A stretch of 64,000 bases of DNA from Paludisphaera mucosa (lineage in GTDB: Bacteria > Planctomycetota > Planctomycetia > Isosphaerales > Isosphaeraceae): positions 124,001-188,000 of the forward strand of contig NZ_JARRAG010000001.1 in assembly GCF_029589435.1 (NCBI RefSeq). Reading direction: 5' to 3'. The first letter of the stretch is position 1; each line of letters begins with the position of its first letter. The position numbers and the translations under genes were made by a program. Below the pieces are notes generated by a model that was not told where the DNA came from, did no database searches, and saw only the letters and a program-made list of their open reading frames with translations. Positions 44,078 to 52,849 of this stretch are shown piece by piece.

Positions 44078-45748
44078 TCAGCCTTGAGGGTCGACCCGGG
44101 CGAGGGCTTCCTGGACGTCCTTGAGCTTCACCGGCTTGGACAGGACGACCTGGTCGTCGGCGGCGGGGAGCTTGTCCTTGAGGGCGCCCTGGCGGGGGCC
44201 GAGGAGGACCACGACCCGGAACGGGTGGGCGGCTTCGCGGGCCTTGTCGCGCATGTCCTTCAGGTGTTCGAGGGCGCCGGAGCCCAGGCCGTCGAGGTCG
44301 AAGAGGACGACGTCGGTCGGCCGTTCGCGGTAGCGTTCGGCGGCGTGCTCGGCGTCGGCGATCAGCAGCACGCGATAGCCCTTGCGCGCCAGGTTCTTCC
44401 GCAGCGCGTCCTGGATCTCGGCCTGGGACTCGACGCAGAGCAGGCTGCGCCGGGCGTCGGCCGGGGTCTCGACCTCGGCGGGCGCGGGGGACGCCGCGGC
44501 CGCCGCAGGGCGGGCTTCGGGCTCCTCGGCGGGCGCGAGGCCCAGCAGGGCCCCCAGGTCGGTGGCCTCGTCGCTCTTGCGGGAGTCGAACCCGTCCAGG
44601 TCGAGCGCCATGGCTTCTTCGGCGGTCGCGTCCGGGGGCGCGTCGGGGTCGTTGGTGAGGAACGGGTTGCGGAAGATCGCGCTCCCCAGCTCGGGGTCGA
44701 GTTCCAGCTCGTGGTCGGACTCGGGCGGGGCGGCCCCGGCCCGGCGGCGGTCGCGATAGGTTTCCAGGTCGGCGGCGACCTCGGCCATGGTCTGGTAGCG
44801 GGCCTTGAGGTCCATCTTCATCATCTTCTCGACGATCCGGCTCAGGCCGGGGTCGGGGGCGTAGGCGTGCTCGGCGAGGGGGCGGATGACGCCGAACGAG
44901 CGTTTGAGCATCTTCTTGAGCGGGTCCTTGCTCTCCGAGTCTTCCAGGGGCACCTGGCCGGTGAGCATGTGGTAGAAGACGCAGCCCAGGAAGTAGACGT
45001 CGGAGCGGGGGTCCCCCTTGGGGCTGCCGCATGAGCGTTCGAGGGCGGAGTAGTCGACGGTCCGCTGGCTCTTCATCCCCTTGCCGTCGTTGGTCTCGAT
45101 GGTCGCCAGGCCGAAGTCGACGAGCTTGGCGACGCCCGAGTTGGCGATCAGGATGTTCGTCGCCTTGATGTCGCGGTGGGTCACGCCGTGCTCGTGCGAG
45201 TACTTCAGGCCCTCCGCCAGGCCGACCATCAGGGGGAGGGCCTCGTCCCCCTTGAGGCGGAGCCGGAGGCGGAGGAACTCGCGGAGGTTCATCCCCTCGA
45301 CGTACTCCATCGCCATGTAGTGCTTGTCCTCCTGGCGACCGGAGTCCAGGATGTGGACGATGTTGTCGTGCCGCAGCCGCATGCCGGCCTCGGCCTCCTT
45401 GTGGAACGACGCCACGGCCGCCGGGTCGGAGGCGAACCGGCCCCGCAAAACCTTGATCGCGACCGGCTCGCCGCTGTGCGACCGCTCGCCGCGGTAGACC
45501 CGGGCGAAGGTCCCCTCGGCCAGGTGGAAGAGGGCCCGATACGGCCCGAAGAAGAAGTTCGAGGCGTCGCCCTTGCGCAGGCGCTCGACCTGCCAGCTCG
45601 TGATCCAGCCCTTGCGCAGGCACGAGCGGACGACCGCCTCGGGCGAGCCGTCCTCGGCGTCGGCCCGGGCCTCGCGGAGCTGGTCGCGGGAGATCAGGCC
45701 GATGAGCGTCAGCTGATCGACGAGCGACGCGACGTCGTGTTCCGGCAT
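44078..45748 (-). CDS. Ser/Thr protein kinase with C-terminal receiver-like domain
   Basis: 556 residues. N-terminal 60 residues are a planctomycete kinase leader (LTLIGLISRDQLREA, SCLRKGWITSWQVERL). Kinase domain about 70-345: Gly-loop AEGTFARVYRG, ATP Lys99, catalytic HRD 191-193 with Asn198, DFG 211-213. A Pro/Ala linker follows. Residues about 430-555 have receiver topology (CVESQAEIQDALRKNL, VVLFDLDGLG with candidate phospho-Asp484, VLSKPVK). The acidic pair is reduced to one Glu, and the usual Thr/Ser after strand 4 reads Gly-Pro (LLGPR), so it may be a pseudo-receiver. An uncommon combination of Hanks kinase and two-component module. No membrane segment. Confidence 0.9.
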   Translation of the reverse strand: MPEHDVASLVDQLTLIGLISRDQLREARADAEDGSPEAVVRSCLRKGWITSWQVERLRKGDASNFFFGPYRALFHLAEGTFARVYRGERSHSGEPVAIKVLRGRFASDPAAVASFHKEAEAGMRLRHDNIVHILDSGRQEDKHYMAMEYVEGMNLREFLRLRLRLKGDEALPLMVGLAEGLKYSHEHGVTHRDIKATNILIANSGVAKLVDFGLATIETNDGKGMKSQRTVDYSALERSCGSPKGDPRSDVYFLGCVFYHMLTGQVPLEDSESKDPLKKMLKRSFGVIRPLAEHAYAPDPGLSRIVEKMMKMDLKARYQTMAEVAADLETYRDRRRAGAAPPESDHELELDPELGSAIFRNPFLTNDPDAPPDATAEEAMALDLDGFDSRKSDEATDLGALLGLAPAEEPEARPAAAAASPAPAEVETPADARRSLLCVESQAEIQDALRKNLARKGYRVLLIADAEHAAERYRERPTDVVLFDLDGLGSGALEHLKDMRDKAREAAHPFRVVVLLGPRQGALKDKLPAADDQVVLSKPVKLKDVQEALARVDPQG

Positions 45749-46125
45749 GGGCGGTGTCCTGACCGAACGCGAGGGGAGGATTCATCCTTGAGGCCGAGGT
45801 CGGGTCGGCGATGCACCAATCTACCCAATACGTACTTCTTGCAGGCTCGTGACGCGAGCCCTCCTTCGAAAAAACGTTCGAAAATCGCCCGAACCGGCGG
45901 GCCGTCGGAAAAATCGCGTCCTATCGTGCCGACCCGGCGGCCCGGCGTCGTAGGGTCTGAAATGAGCGGCCTGCGGGGAACGCCGCGCGGCCGGAGATCA
46001 TCACGACGACGGCGATGGTTCCGGGGCGCGACGGATGCGGAGCTGACGCCGCGTCGGCGTCCCCGCCGGCCGCGACCGCTCTCACGACGCGCGGCGGCAA
46101 GCAGCATCTTTGAGGAGCTTCAGGA
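45749..46125. other. 377-base divergent intergenic region with small palindromes
   Basis: Holds GGCTCG-n5-CGAGCC (45844-45860) and two TTCGAA palindromes 6 bases apart (45865-45870, 45877-45882). They lie between the kinase and small-protein starts. No gene or firm promoter is apparent; possible regulatory sites. Confidence 0.4.
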
Positions 46126-46488
46126 ATGTACCATCCACCCGGACGAGCGCACGCGGCTCCGCTCGCGACGACGACCCCCGCCCCGGCGAAGGCGAAGCCG
46201 AAGGACGTCTCCCCGCCGCAGGAGGCCGAGAAGTCGGAATGGATGAACCGCCGCGCCAGCGAGCAGGCCTCGCGGGCCGCGCTCGCCCGCAATTCCAGCG
46301 GCCGGCGGCGGTACGTCGACCCCACGACCTGCGAGCGCGACTACAGCGAGGCCGAGCTGGAGTTCATGCTGGCCATGGACGCCTACAAGCAGCGCAGCGG
46401 CCGGATGTTCCCCACCTGGAGCGAGGTCCTGGAGGTCATCAAGAGCCTCGGCTACGAGAAGCCCGCCGAGGAAGGCCTGATCGACTGA
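46126..46488 (+). CDS. Small conserved-looking soluble protein
   Basis: 120 residues. The first 45 are low-complexity (Pro, Ala, Lys) and probably disordered; the second half is compact and looks structured: [20 protein letters not shown], then [20 protein letters not shown]. It resembles short planctomycete proteins with this WSEVLEV block, of unknown function. It is divergent from the kinase. Confidence 0.72.
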   Translation: MYHPPGRAHAAPLATTTPAPAKAKPKDVSPPQEAEKSEWMNRRASEQASRAALARNSSGRRRYVDPTTCERDYSEAELEFMLAMDAYKQRSGRMFPTWSEVLEVIKSLGYEKPAEEGLID

Positions 46489-46510
46489 GCCGGCCGGCCC
46501 CGCCGCCGGG

Positions 46511-46882
46511 TCAGGCGTCGGGGCCGCCCGCGGGCCCGGGATCCTCGGCCGGGGCGGCCAGTCGCGCCAGGGTGCGGCCCCACTTGCGCGGGACCCGGGC
46601 GCGGCCGAAGTCGGGGAGCCGGGGCTCGAACTGGTTCCAGGTCAGGACCGTCAGGCAGGAGCCGTCCTGGAGCACGGCGACGAGGACGCGGCCCTCGTGC
46701 AGGGCGAGGATCGCGATCGCGCCGTTGGTCGGGTTGCGCCCCAGCCGCCGCGTCCGCCGCAGGGCGACGCGGAGCCGGCCCTCGGCCTGGTCGGGCTCGA
46801 CGCCGAACCGCTCGACGAACCGTTCGAGCGCGTGCCGCGACAGCCGGACGGTGCCGTAGTCGCGCTGGCCGGGCGGCGTCAT
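46511..46882 (-). CDS. Small protein coupled to the C45-type hydrolase, unknown
   Basis: 123 residues. Its start ATG overlaps the stop of the preceding C45-type gene (ATGA at 46882-46879), so translation is probably coupled. Sequence features: VRLSRHALERFVERFG (common in small RNA- or DNA-handling or toxin-like proteins), then AILALHEGRVLVAVLQDGSCLTVLTW. No domain is assigned. Probably functions with the hydrolase or as an independent small protein. Confidence 0.68.
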   Translation of the reverse strand: MTPPGQRDYGTVRLSRHALERFVERFGVEPDQAEGRLRVALRRTRRLGRNPTNGAIAILALHEGRVLVAVLQDGSCLTVLTWNQFEPRLPDFGRARVPRKWGRTLARLAAPAEDPGPAGGPDA

Positions 46883-48099
46883 CGCACCGCGGCGGGCTCG
46901 CCGGCCCTCGCGGCGCGTCGGGGCGCCTGGAGGCTCGGCGCCGATTCGTCGGCGCGGTCCGCCATCAGGGATTTCAGGTCGAACGCGTGATAGGGCTGGT
47001 CGGCGGCGGGGCGGCCTTCCTTGTCGGCGTTGGCGACCCAGAACCGGCCGGTGTCGGTCTCGAACAGGACGTTGTGCAAGTTCGACTTCATGGCGACGGG
47101 CCGGTCCATCAGCTTGCGGGCGGAGTCGGCGTCGAACCCGCCCCGGCCTTCCTGCACGCGGCGGGCCAGCTCCGTGTAGCGGTCGCCGGCCGAGAGGACG
47201 ACGGCGTCGGCGATCGCGACGGGGAGCTTGGGGTGCGCCTCGCCCATCGCGATGACGCTGAAGACGTCCCACGACGCCTCCATGCCCACGGCCTTGCCGG
47301 TCTCGCCGTCGGCGACCACGAAGTAGTATTCGCAGGTCCGGGGGTTGTCGCGGAAGATCGCCACGGCGTCGTCGAGCGACTTCGCGTCCTCGAGCACCAT
47401 CCGCATCAGGAACGACATCGGCACGCCGTCCCAGTGGCCCAGGCCCTTGCCGCCCATCTCGCCGATCGAGACCTTCTCGGCGTTCATGCCGGTCACCGAG
47501 CCGACGAAGCCGGCGTAGGTGACGTTCACGAACGGCGTCCGGCCCGCGGGCTCGGCGACGGTCAAAATGGCGTGCTCCTGCAGCCGCCAGTCGCAGCCGT
47601 AGTCGAGCACCCGACCGTGGTAGACCCGGCCGTCCTTGGTCGTCGAGCGGCCGAGCGCGAAGCCCGAGCAGTGGAACAGCTCGGGGATGAAGTTGGCGAC
47701 GATGACGTCCTGCACGTCCAGCCCCGCGCCGTCGGCGACGCCCTGCAGCTCGTCGAAGAACCGCTCGGGGATGAACTTCCGCTGCCTCGCCGCGATCCCG
47801 GCGATGGCCCGCTTCGGGTTCAGCAGGCTGAGCCCCGCGACGTCGACCTTCAGCTCCTTGGCCTTCACGTCGAACAGGTAGTGGATGTTCTCGCGGATGT
47901 CCTCGCGGAGCAGCGCGCCCTGCTGGAACCCCATCTCGTAGTGCGTCCCCTTCACGTGCAGCACGCGGTAGCCGTCGACCTCCTCCAGGAACCCCGCGCC
48001 GCAGCGGGCGATCGTCTTGGTCTCGGCGCGGGCCGTGCCGAGGGCCGCGAACAGGGCGAGGCAGAACCAGGCGGCGCGGCCGGGCGGTCGGGCGATCAT
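46879..48099 (-). CDS. Secreted C45-type Ntn-hydrolase (acyltransferase/amidohydrolase family)
   Basis: 406 residues, ATG at 48099. Signal peptide (WFCLALFAALGTARA). LHVKGTHYEMGFQQGALLREDI at about 47-68 and ANFIPELFHCSGFALG, with Cys144 the predicted N-terminal-type nucleophile, match the peptidase C45/acyl-CoA:6-APA acyltransferase family. The family self-cleaves to free the Cys, if conserved here. FVNVTYAGFVGSVTGMN and the following GEMGG support the fold. Substrate probably an N-acyl or amide compound, unknown. Translationally coupled to the 123-residue gene. Confidence 0.85.
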   Translation of the reverse strand: MIARPPGRAAWFCLALFAALGTARAETKTIARCGAGFLEEVDGYRVLHVKGTHYEMGFQQGALLREDIRENIHYLFDVKAKELKVDVAGLSLLNPKRAIAGIAARQRKFIPERFFDELQGVADGAGLDVQDVIVANFIPELFHCSGFALGRSTTKDGRVYHGRVLDYGCDWRLQEHAILTVAEPAGRTPFVNVTYAGFVGSVTGMNAEKVSIGEMGGKGLGHWDGVPMSFLMRMVLEDAKSLDDAVAIFRDNPRTCEYYFVVADGETGKAVGMEASWDVFSVIAMGEAHPKLPVAIADAVVLSAGDRYTELARRVQEGRGGFDADSARKLMDRPVAMKSNLHNVLFETDTGRFWVANADKEGRPAADQPYHAFDLKSLMADRADESAPSLQAPRRAARAGEPAAVR

Positions 48100-48227
48100 G
48101 GGGGCGTCCTTGTCGTGCGAGCTGGAAAGGCGACGAACCGACGCGAAGGGAATCGTCCCAAATCTACTCGACGAGCCGGGTCGTTCCAAGGCGATTCCCC
48201 CCGCGCATGCAAGCTGGCTCGAACCGT

Positions 48228-48375
48228 CCTTCTCCCCCAGGGAGAAGGTGGCCGGGACGGCCGGATGAGGGTCGCGGCGCTTCGCGAAGGCCCTCGCCGC
48301 TCGAACCCCGAGCTCCTCCGAACTGCGACGACTCTCATCCGCCGCTGCGCGGCACCTTCTCCCGGGGGGAGAAGG
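48228..48375. repeat. Composite intergenic inverted repeat, copy B
   Basis: Left unit 48228-48271 (CCTTCTCCCCCAGGGAGAAGGTGGCC...CGGCCGGATGAGGG) and inverted right unit 48332-48375 (CTCATCCGCCG...CGGCACCTTCTCCC...GGGAGAAGG), separated by about 60 bases. The pair makes a large potential stem. Same family as copies at 39872-40072 and 55421-55501. The 302-base gap 48100-48401 holds nothing else I can support. Confidence 0.75.
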
Positions 48376-48401
48376 ATGATCGAGGCGGCCTTTTCGAAGC
48401 G

Positions 48402-50150
48402 TCAGCGACCCGCGCGGAAGGCTTCGAGGATGGCCTCGGCCCCTTGCTCGCGGAGGGCCTGGGCGACGCGGCGGCCGAGGTCGTCGGCGGCGTCGAGGGG
48501 GGCTTCGAGGGAGGCGGCGACGCGGGTGCGGCCGTCGGGGTCGAAGACGGCGGCGTCGAGGAGCAGGCGGGCGCCGTCGGGCGAGGTCCGGCCCCAGGCG
48601 GCCATCGGGATCATGCAGCCGCCCTCCAGTTCGGCCAGGGCCCGACGCTCGGCGACGACGGCGCGGTGGGCCTCGGGGTCGTCGAGCAGGGCGAGCAGGC
48701 GGCGGGTCGCGGCGTCGTCGGCCCGGCATTCGATCCCCAGCGCCCCCTGGCCGACGGCCGGCAGGACGGCGGGGGGCTCCAGCCGCTGGGTGACGCGGTC
48801 GTGCAGACCGAGCCGATGGAGGCCGGCCCAGGCGAGGATCACGGCGTCGAGCTTGCCGTCGAGCGCCAGGTTGAGCCGGGTCTCGACGTTGCCACGCACG
48901 GCCGAGACGATCAGGTCGGGCCGGGCGTGGAGGATCTGGGCGCGGCGGCGGAGCGAGCCCGTGCCGACGTGCGCGCCGGGCGGCAGGGCTTCGAGCGTCC
49001 GATGCGTCGGCGCGATGAGCGCGTCGGCGACGTCCTCGCGGGCCGGCACGGCGCCGAGGACCAGCTCTTCGGGCCCCTGCGTGGGGAGGTCCTTGAGGCT
49101 GTGGACGGCGACGTCGACCGTGCCGTCGAGCACGGCGCGCTGGATCTCCTTGGTGAACAGGCCGGCGCCGCCGATGGCCGAGAGCGGCGAGTTGCGGTCG
49201 CGGTCGCCGTGGGTCTTGATCTCGACCAGCTCGACGGTCAGGCCGGGCCGGCGGGCGCGGAGGGCGTCGGCGACCCATTCGGCCTGCCAGCGCGCCAGGC
49301 GGCTGCCGCGGGTGCCGATCCGGATCAGCTCGGGGGTCGTCGTCGGGGGCGCGGTCATGGGGGCTCCGCCTCGGAGTTCTCGGGAGACGACGACCGCGAC
49401 GACGCGGCGGGCGCCGGCCCGCTTGAGGGCGCGGGCGGCCGAGCCCAGGGTGGCGCCGGTCGTCAGGACGTCGTCCACGAGCAGGATGGTCCGGCCCTTC
49501 ACGTCGGCGCCCGGGCGGGCGGCGAACGCGCCTCGCATCGCGAGGGCGCGGGCCTGCCTGCCGCGGCCGACGAGGTGGGGCGTCCGCCGGACCCGACGCA
49601 GGGCGGCGCGGGGCTCGCGCCCGGTCGCCTCGGCCAGCGCTCGGGCCAGGACTTCGGCCTGATTGTACCGCCGGCCCAGCCGGCGGAGCCAGTGCAGCGG
49701 GACCGGCACCACCAGGGCGTCGGCCGGGGCCGCCGCCAGGGCGTCGCGGCGGGCCTCGGCCCAGAGGGCCGCCAGGGCCGGCGCCAGGTACGCCCCCCGC
49801 TCGTGCTTCAGCCCCAAAACGAAGTCGCGCCAGGGCTCCTGGTGCGGCCCCAGGGCGATCGCGGCGTCGAAGCCCAGCCGCCGGCCCCGGCATTCGGAGC
49901 AGCCGCCCCGCAGGTCGGCGAACGGCCCGACCGGCGACGCGCAGCGCGGGCAGGAGGCCGCCTCGTAGCCCCCGGAGAGGGCCAGGAGCGCAGCCCGGCA
50001 GCCCTCGCAGAAGGGGGCGTGCAAGTCGGGCCCGGACGTCCCGCAGAGCAGGCAGCGCCAGGGGAAGACCAGGCCGCAGAACGCGTCGCCGACGGCGCGC
50101 CAGGCCGCGACGAGCCTCCCGACGGGCCTCGGGCCGACGATCGCGGCCAC
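48402..50150 (-). CDS. hemC: ComF-HemC continuous frame (phosphoribosyltransferase-like + hydroxymethylbilane synthase)
   Basis: 582 residues, no stop anywhere. Residues 1-264 are ComF family: four CxxC-type pairs (CLLCG, CEGC, CPRC, CSEC) and the phosphoribosyltransferase loop ILLVDDVLTTGATL; ComF aids DNA uptake. Residues 265-582 are HemC, starting MTAPPTTTPELIRIGTRGSRLARW and with the dipyrromethane-cofactor Cys in LEGGC at residue 512 (Cys248 of a 318-residue HemC). HemC has its own ATG at 49358 with GGAG 5 bases upstream, so it might be made separately. Two independent genes normally; a fusion of these is unexpected. Alternatives: true bifunctional protein, internal initiation, or a lost stop or sequencing error. 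GTG start at 50150, one base after the sigma factor stop. Confidence 0.85.
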   Translation of the reverse strand: MAAIVGPRPVGRLVAAWRAVGDAFCGLVFPWRCLLCGTSGPDLHAPFCEGCRAALLALSGGYEAASCPRCASPVGPFADLRGGCSECRGRRLGFDAAIALGPHQEPWRDFVLGLKHERGAYLAPALAALWAEARRDALAAAPADALVVPVPLHWLRRLGRRYNQAEVLARALAEATGREPRAALRRVRRTPHLVGRGRQARALAMRGAFAARPGADVKGRTILLVDDVLTTGATLGSAARALKRAGARRVVAVVVSRELRGGAPMTAPPTTTPELIRIGTRGSRLARWQAEWVADALRARRPGLTVELVEIKTHGDRDRNSPLSAIGGAGLFTKEIQRAVLDGTVDVAVHSLKDLPTQGPEELVLGAVPAREDVADALIAPTHRTLEALPPGAHVGTGSLRRRAQILHARPDLIVSAVRGNVETRLNLALDGKLDAVILAWAGLHRLGLHDRVTQRLEPPAVLPAVGQGALGIECRADDAATRRLLALLDDPEAHRAVVAERRALAELEGGCMIPMAAWGRTSPDGARLLLDAAVFDPDGRTRVAASLEAPLDAADDLGRRVAQALREQGAEAILEAFRAGR

Positions 50151-50151
50151 G

Positions 50152-50820
50152 TCAGCCCTCCGCGGCGCGGGGCCGGGGGGCGGGGGCGGGCGCGTCCAGC
50201 TCCAGGTAGGGCTCCAGCCGCTCGCGCAGCTCGTTGCGGGCTCGGGCCAGCAGCGACTTCACCGCGGCCGGCGAGCGGTTCATCACCTGGCCGATCTCGG
50301 CGTAGCTCATCTCCTCGAACTTGTTGAGCAGGACGGCCATCTTCTGGTCCTCGTTCAGGACCGCGAGCGCCTCGCGGACGACCTCCGACAGCTCCACCTG
50401 CCGCATCTGGGCCGACGCCGTCTTCTCGCGGCCCGGAACCGCGTAGGCGGGGCTCTCGGCCCGCGAGTCGTCGGCCGAGTACCCCGCGCCGATCGGCGTC
50501 GACGGCTTCCGGCCCTTGCTCCGCGCGTGGTTCACCGCCAGGTTGTTGGCGATCGTGAACAGCCAGGTCGAGAACTTCGCCTTGGGCCGATACCCCTTGC
50601 GGGCCTTGTAGACCCTCAAAAAGACGTCCTGCGAGAGGTCCTCGGCCTCCTCCAGCTTGCCGACGATGTGGAAGAGGACGCCGACCAGCCGGTCCTGATA
50701 CCGCGCGACCATCGCCTCGAACGCGCCCGGGACGTCGTCGCGGATCTGGAGCATGAGCCGCACGTCCGGGTCGCGCGCCTCGAGCTGGCGTTCCAGCGCG
50801 TCGAGTTCTCCACGGCTCAC
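50152..50820 (-). CDS. ECF-type RNA polymerase sigma factor
   Basis: 222 residues, GTG start. Region 2: AFEAMVARYQDRLVGVLFHIV, EAEDLSQDVFLRVYKAR, FSTWLFTIANNLAVNHARSKGRK. Region 4: ALAVLNEDQKMAVLLNKFEEMSYAEIGQVMNRSPAAVKSLLARAR. No anti-sigma gene follows; the next gene is the ComF-HemC frame starting one base after this stop. The C-terminal 15 residues are Pro/Ala-rich. Regulon unknown. Confidence 0.94.
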   Translation of the reverse strand: MSRGELDALERQLEARDPDVRLMLQIRDDVPGAFEAMVARYQDRLVGVLFHIVGKLEEAEDLSQDVFLRVYKARKGYRPKAKFSTWLFTIANNLAVNHARSKGRKPSTPIGAGYSADDSRAESPAYAVPGREKTASAQMRQVELSEVVREALAVLNEDQKMAVLLNKFEEMSYAEIGQVMNRSPAAVKSLLARARNELRERLEPYLELDAPAPAPRPRAAEG

Positions 50821-50863
50821 GGGCGCTCCCTTCGGCTGGGAATGGCGGGGTCGGGGGACGTCG

Positions 50864-52003
50864 TCACGATGGCGACCCGGCCGCCTCGAACCGGCGCCGG
50901 AGCTGGCCGCAGGCGGCGTCGATCGACCGTCCCTTGGTGCGCCGGACCGTGACCGACACGCCGTAGCTCTGGACGTCCGAGACGAACCGCCGGACGTCCT
51001 CGGGCTCGGGGCGGCGGAACGGCAGGCCGGCGACCGCGTTGTACGGGATCAGGTTGACGTGCGACTTGCGGCCCTTCAAGAGCTTCCCCAGGGCCCGCGC
51101 GTGCTCGCGGCGGTCGTTCACCCCGCCGAGCATCACGTACTCATACGTCACCTGGCGGCCGGTGATCTGAAAGTAGTCGTCGGCGGCCTCCAGCACGGCG
51201 GCCAGGCCGATCTTCTCGTTGACCGGCACCAGCTCGTCGCGCAACTCCTCGGTGGGGGCGTGCAGCGAGACGGCCAGGTGGTACTGGCGGTCCTGGGCGG
51301 CGAGCTTGCGGATCTTCTCCGGCAGGCCGACCGTCGAGATCGTCACCCGCCGCTGGCTCATCCCCAGGCCGTCCTCGGCCGAGCAGACGCGGTCGAGCGC
51401 GACGAGCAGGGCGTCGAGGTTCGCCAGGCTCTCGCCCATCCCCATGACGACGATGTGCGTGACCGACTCGCCCGGCGGCAGCAGAGACTGGGCCTGCAGG
51501 ACCTGGTCGAAGATCTCGGCCGAGGTGAGGTTGCGCTCGACCCCCTTGAGCCCGCTGGCGCAGAAGACGCAGCCCATGCCGCAGCCGACCTGGGTGCTGA
51601 TGCAGAGCGACCGCCGCGTCTCCTCGGCGTCCGACATGAGGACGCACTCGATGTTCTTGCCGTCGCGGCAGCGGAGCAGCAACTTGTCGGTGCCGTCGTC
51701 GGCGACGCCCCGATAGGCCAGCTCGGTCGCGAACAGGGTCCACTCGGCGTCGAGCTTGTCGCGCAGGTCGCGCGGGACGTCGTTCATGTCGCCGAACGCC
51801 TTCGCCCGCCGGTGGAAGGCCCACTGGTGGATCTGCTTGACGCGATACGCCTTGTGCCCCCGCTCCACGACCCAGGCGCGCAGCTCGTCCGCCGACGCCC
51901 CGAACAGCGGGCGCTTCGCCACCGCACCGATCTCGATCCCCTGCGACTCGCCGACCTGCATCCGCACCGGCCCCCGACGGGAAGACGTCCCCACCGCCCC
52001 CAT
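50864..52003 (-). CDS. rlmN: 23S rRNA (A2503)-C2 / tRNA (A37)-C2 methyltransferase
   Basis: 379 residues, ATG at 52003; a second ATG at 51961 would remove 14. Radical SAM cluster C141-G-M-G-C145-V-F-C148, and the second, methyl-bearing Cys is in DAACGQL (Cys365), as in RlmN (the E. coli enzyme is 384 residues). VVMGMGESLANLDALLVAL and RVTISTVGLPEKIRKLA fit the family. It methylates adenosine in 23S rRNA and some tRNAs and needs 4Fe-4S and SAM. Lies just upstream of the sigma gene on the same strand. Confidence 0.95.
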   Translation of the reverse strand: MGAVGTSSRRGPVRMQVGESQGIEIGAVAKRPLFGASADELRAWVVERGHKAYRVKQIHQWAFHRRAKAFGDMNDVPRDLRDKLDAEWTLFATELAYRGVADDGTDKLLLRCRDGKNIECVLMSDAEETRRSLCISTQVGCGMGCVFCASGLKGVERNLTSAEIFDQVLQAQSLLPPGESVTHIVVMGMGESLANLDALLVALDRVCSAEDGLGMSQRRVTISTVGLPEKIRKLAAQDRQYHLAVSLHAPTEELRDELVPVNEKIGLAAVLEAADDYFQITGRQVTYEYVMLGGVNDRREHARALGKLLKGRKSHVNLIPYNAVAGLPFRRPEPEDVRRFVSDVQSYGVSVTVRRTKGRSIDAACGQLRRRFEAAGSPS

Positions 52004-52055
52004 TGTAGGACCCCCGCCCCCTCCGGGCCAAGACGCGAATCCGGGTGGACGCGTT

Positions 52056-52802
52056 TCAGCATCCCTCGGTCGCCAGGCGTCCAGGTTCGCGAGACGTGAG
52101 TCGCGCGAACGCCTGCCGGATCGAGACGACGTGGAGGAAGATCCCGACCGGGGCGAGGAGGGCCGGGATCCAGACGACCGGCCAGGCGGCGATGGCGGCG
52201 AACGGCTCGCCCGGCCAGGCGAGGTGGAGCGGGCCGGGGGACGACGTGGCGACGGTGGCGATCGCGTTGGCCAGCATCGCCAGGCCGAACAGGTTCCAGG
52301 CGATCGTCGCGCGCGGGCCGATCCAACCGGACGCGATCCCGGCCGCCACGAACGGGGCCGAAAGGCCGACGAGGGCGTCGAAGTTGCGGCCCTCGAAGGT
52401 GACCTGGACGGGCGCGACCCCCTCCGCATGGAGCCGCCAGAAGGCGAGTTCCACGGCCACCCGGAACGTCTGCAAAGCCACCGGCCGCCACACGGGCGTC
52501 GCGGCCAGCAGCCGCCGGAAGGTGTCAGTCGAGCTGAGCGCGACGAACGTCCCCAGCGCGGTCAGGGGGAGGAGCGGCCAGCGCGGCGGGAAGGCCGACC
52601 AGTCGGCGAGGACGCCGCTGCGGGCGAGCGCGGCCGTGGCGGCGAGCCAGACGACCATCGCGGCCGCCGCGGATCCGGCGAACGTCCGGGGATGGGCCAG
52701 CCCCGCCCGTCGGGCCGCCCCGGCGAGCCCCAGGGCCACGAGGGCGACGACGCCGGCCGCGGTGGCGGTCAAGAGCGCGGCCGTCGAGAGCGATCCGGTC
52801 AT
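52056..52802 (-). CDS. Polytopic membrane protein, unknown
   Basis: 248 residues with about seven hydrophobic segments (TAALLTATAAGVVALVALGLAGAA, AMVVWLAATAALA, LLPLTALGTFVAL, VAAGIASGWIG, WNLFGLAMLANAIATVA, WPVVWIPALLAPVGIFLHVVS). No family signature is recognised. It is the gene after the NmrA-like gene, minus strand with 47 bases between, so probably in the TetR-controlled unit. Confidence 0.78.
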   Translation of the reverse strand: MTGSLSTAALLTATAAGVVALVALGLAGAARRAGLAHPRTFAGSAAAAMVVWLAATAALARSGVLADWSAFPPRWPLLPLTALGTFVALSSTDTFRRLLAATPVWRPVALQTFRVAVELAFWRLHAEGVAPVQVTFEGRNFDALVGLSAPFVAAGIASGWIGPRATIAWNLFGLAMLANAIATVATSSPGPLHLAWPGEPFAAIAAWPVVWIPALLAPVGIFLHVVSIRQAFARLTSREPGRLATEGC

Positions 52803-52849
52803 GAGGCACCTCGCGATGTTCGGGCGGGAGGATCGGTCGAGGAGACGTC

